NCBI GenBank assembly: GCA_964484095.1
Contig: CAZAEB010000024.1
Location: 1 to 8,247 of the forward strand
Direction: 5' to 3'
DNA: 8,247 nucleotides
Source: CAZAEB01 sp964484095
GTDB lineage: Bacteria > Patescibacteriota > Microgenomatia > UBA12405 > BS750m-G30
Shown: one piece after another, positions 6,410 to 8,247 of the stretch
How positions within the stretch are numbered: the stretch's first letter is position 1
Layout of the letters: each line of letters starts with the position of its first letter
Translations under genes and position numbers: made by a program
The notes under the pieces: generated by a model
The model's database searches: none
What the model was told of the DNA's origin: nothing
The model's input: only the letters and a program-made list of their open reading frames with translations

Positions 6410-7492
6410 ATGGACAACACACCAGTAAAAAATAAACTCGAAAAATTGCTTAGTTTAACCATTGACAACAAGGCCTCCGACCTTCATTTGGCCGCCGGTT
6501 ATTTTCCGATGATACGGGTAAATGGGACTCTCTATCCTTTAGGAGGGGAAGATGTTTTGACTAAAGAAACGGTTGAAGAGCTGGTAATTGTTTTGGTTGG
6601 CGATAAAAAAGAAAAATTACTAAAGGAAAAAGAAATAGACTTTTCCTACTCTTTTGCCGACAGAGGTGAATTTAGAGTTAATGCTTATTATCAACAACAA
6701 TCACTTGCTGCCTGCCTTCGTTTTTTAAGATCAAAGATTCCCACTCTTGATGAGCTCAACTTGCCGTTGTCCTTAAAGTCTCTTGCTCAATGGCGACAAG
6801 GGTTTGTTTTGGTTGCTGGTCCAACCGGTCATGGAAAATCAACAACCCTAGCAGCTCTTTTAGAAGAAGTTAATCAGACCCGCGGCGGCCATATTATTAC
6901 TATTGAGGATCCGGTTGAGTATAGAATGGTTCCCAAAAAATGCTTGATTTCCCAGCGTGAGGTTGGCCAAGACACATTATCTTGGAGTAATGCTTTACGG
7001 TCAGCGCTTCGTGAAGATCCCAATGTGGTTTTTGTCGGTGAAATGAGAGATTTGGAAACAATTTCAGCCGCTTTGACAATTGCCGAGACAGGCCATTTGG
7101 TTTTCTCTACCTTACACACAAACTCGGCTCCGGAAACGATTGATAGAATTGTTGATGCTTTTCCAGCCGGATCCAAAGAGCAGATTAGGCTTCAACTTGC
7201 TAATGTTTTAGGAGCAGTGATTTCTCAAAGACTAGTCCCGACTATAAAACCCGGCAGAGTTCCTGCGGTAGAACTGCTTTTTTCCAGCATGGCGGTAAAA
7301 ACTGCTATTAGAGATGGAAAAACCCATATGATAGACAATATTATTCAAACATCAGGCGAGCTGGGAATGAATTTATTGGAGACATCTCTAGCAAATTGGG
7401 TTAAAAAAGGAGTAATTTCCAGGGAGGTGGCAGAGGCTTTTTCTTTAAGAAAAGGCGAGCTGGTTAGAAATTTACGGCAGAAGAATGCTTAA
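6410..7492 (+). CDS. pilT: type IV pilus retraction ATPase PilT
   Basis: A cytoplasmic hexameric ATPase that depolymerises the pilus and so powers twitching, surface pulling or DNA uptake. Its 360 residues match PilT. The N-terminal ASDLHLAAG (22-30) is the PAS-like domain signature. Walker A is GPTGHGKSTT (137-146, K143), with His141 where Ser is usual. The Asp box is IEDPVEY (165-171), Walker B is VVFVGEMRDLET (206-217, E211 catalytic) and the His box is TGHLVFSTLHTN (227-238). The C-terminal AIRDGKTHMIDN (299-310) corresponds to the AIRxxxR retraction segment of PilT, in a shortened form. There is no zinc tetracysteine, which distinguishes it from PilB. No Shine-Dalgarno precedes the ATG, only an A-rich run. 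It sits between pilB and pilC, so extension and retraction motors should be made together. PilU is the main alternative name. Confidence 0.95.
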   Translation: MDNTPVKNKLEKLLSLTIDNKASDLHLAAGYFPMIRVNGTLYPLGGEDVLTKETVEELVIVLVGDKKEKLLKEKEIDFSYSFADRGEFRVNAYYQQQSLAACLRFLRSKIPTLDELNLPLSLKSLAQWRQGFVLVAGPTGHGKSTTLAALLEEVNQTRGGHIITIEDPVEYRMVPKKCLISQREVGQDTLSWSNALRSALREDPNVVFVGEMRDLETISAALTIAETGHLVFSTLHTNSAPETIDRIVDAFPAGSKEQIRLQLANVLGAVISQRLVPTIKPGRVPAVELLFSSMAVKTAIRDGKTHMIDNIIQTSGELGMNLLETSLANWVKKGVISREVAEAFSLRKGELVRNLRQKNA

Positions 7493-8247
7493 ATTTAATT
7501 TTATCGCTCGTGATAAAAAAGGAAAAAAAGTAAAAGGATCGGTTGAGGCGAGAAATAATAAAGAAGCAATAATTGTTCTCAAAAAAAAGGATTTAATCAT
7601 TCTTGGTATTAGTCCTCAACAGGAAAATTTTTTCTCCAGGTTTGCCTCTCTTTTTAAAAGAGTAGGTTTTTCTCAGGTAGTCGGGTTTACCCGTCAGTTG
7701 GCAACGATGATTTCTGCCGGTCTTCCTCTTGTTGATGCCTTATCCTTAATTAAAGATCAGTCAGAGGGCAAATTAAGTAAGTTAATTGAAAATATTTCCG
7801 AGGAGGTAATGGCCGGATCGAGTTTTTCAAAAGCTTTAGAAAAATATGAAAAAGTGTTTGGAACCGTTTATGTTGCTTCGATAAAAGCAGGAGAGCAGGC
7901 AGGAGTATTGGAAAAGGTGCTTTCAAGACTGGCAGACAACCTAGAAAAAAAGAAAGAATTTACCGGCAAAGTAAAGTCGGCAATGATCTATCCGATTATT
8001 GTTATTATTGGCATGATTGGAGTGATGTTTATTGTTATGATTTTTGTTATGCCGAAAATGATGTCTCTCTATTCGGATTTTGGTTCAGATTTACCAGTTA
8101 CTACTAGAATACTTATGGGGGTATCCGATATTACCAGCAAGTTTTTCTGGGTGGTGCCCTTCTTTGGAATGATTGGATTTTTAGTTTACAGGTCGATGAT
8201 GCAGGCTAAACATTTCAGGGAGAAAATTGATAGAAAAAAACTATCTT
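7485..8247 (+). CDS. pilC: type IV pilus inner-membrane platform protein PilC / GspF family (3' end beyond window)
   Basis: A polytopic membrane protein that couples the PilB and PilT motors to the pilus base. The frame stays open to the right edge, giving 254 residues of an expected 400 or so. The N-terminal segment (FIARDKKGKKVKGSVEA, 6-22) is the usual cytoplasmic beta region. The first T2SSF domain starts near residue 66 and contains RQLATMISAGLPLVDAL (70-86) and AGEQAGVLEKVL (135-146), both strong family marks. A first membrane span lies at about 168-191, followed by DLPVTTRILMGVSD (202-215), the motif that normally precedes the second span (about 219-236). The ATG lies inside the last codons of pilT, an 8-base overlap, which suggests translational coupling. 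AGAAG just upstream is at best a weak ribosome site. The translation is continuous with no frameshift. Confidence 0.95.
   Translation, partial: MLKFNFIARDKKGKKVKGSVEARNNKEAIIVLKKKDLIILGISPQQENFFSRFASLFKRVGFSQVVGFTRQLATMISAGLPLVDALSLIKDQSEGKLSKLIENISEEVMAGSSFSKALEKYEKVFGTVYVASIKAGEQAGVLEKVLSRLADNLEKKKEFTGKVKSAMIYPIIVIIGMIGVMFIVMIFVMPKMMSLYSDFGSDLPVTTRILMGVSDITSKFFWVVPFFGMIGFLVYRSMMQAKHFREKIDRKKLS

Noticed and set aside
6874..7176. Leftward open frame of 100 codons.
   Set aside because: It is the antisense shadow of the PilT ATPase core; the PilT motifs on the plus strand account for the sequence.
1..8247. CRISPR array, insertion sequence, toxin-antitoxin pair or reassigned UGA codon.
   Set aside because: No spaced repeats or transposase are visible. 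Fic lacks an adjacent small antitoxin gene, and TGA serves as a true stop in fic and ligase.

Overview
The window is gene-dense (nearly 98% coding), AT-rich bacterial DNA. UGA is a normal stop, because two genes end in TGA within ATGA overlaps, so the standard bacterial code applies. An archaeal-type ATP-dependent DNA ligase sits beside a small P-loop-less clamp-loader delta' protein and a type IV pilus motor operon, and start codons lack convincing Shine-Dalgarno sequences. This combination suggests a Patescibacteria/Candidate Phyla Radiation genome, perhaps the Microgenomates side. That placement is inference from gene content and style, not from a phylogenetic marker.

Layout. Positions 1-59 hold the 3' three quarters of a tRNA-Ala(CGC) gene reading rightward, with a weak terminator-like hairpin after it. 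From 4609 down to 78 a leftward operon runs: DNA polymerase III delta'-like protein, Fic-domain AMP-transferase, ATP-dependent DNA ligase, and a Ca2+/cation antiporter of the CaCA family. The last three are joined by 4-base ATGA overlaps, and delta' and fic are only 10 bases apart. From 4641 to the right edge a rightward operon encodes the type IV pilus machinery: PilB extension ATPase, PilT retraction ATPase, and the PilC inner-membrane platform, which is cut by the window edge after 254 residues. pilT and pilC overlap by 8 bases.

The two operons diverge from about 30 bp. This gap and the first bases of the delta' frame hold two good sigma70-type promoters that face in opposite directions and occupy the same DNA. 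The rightward one is TTGACA-17-TAATAT; the leftward one is TTAACA-17-TAGAAT. The -35 box of each overlaps the -10 box of the other. Both predict near-leaderless mRNAs, and the leftward one argues that the delta' protein starts at its second methionine (4594). Two TGTTrACA dyads spaced exactly 30 bp apart coincide with these elements.

Functionally, the left operon mixes DNA replication and repair (clamp loader, ligase), protein AMPylation (Fic) and ion transport. The right operon builds and powers a retractable type IV pilus. I see no transposon, CRISPR array, integrase or obvious novel defence system. The most interesting signals are the interlocked promoter pair, the Fic gene wired between two replication genes, and family-level oddities in the ligase, delta' and antiporter.
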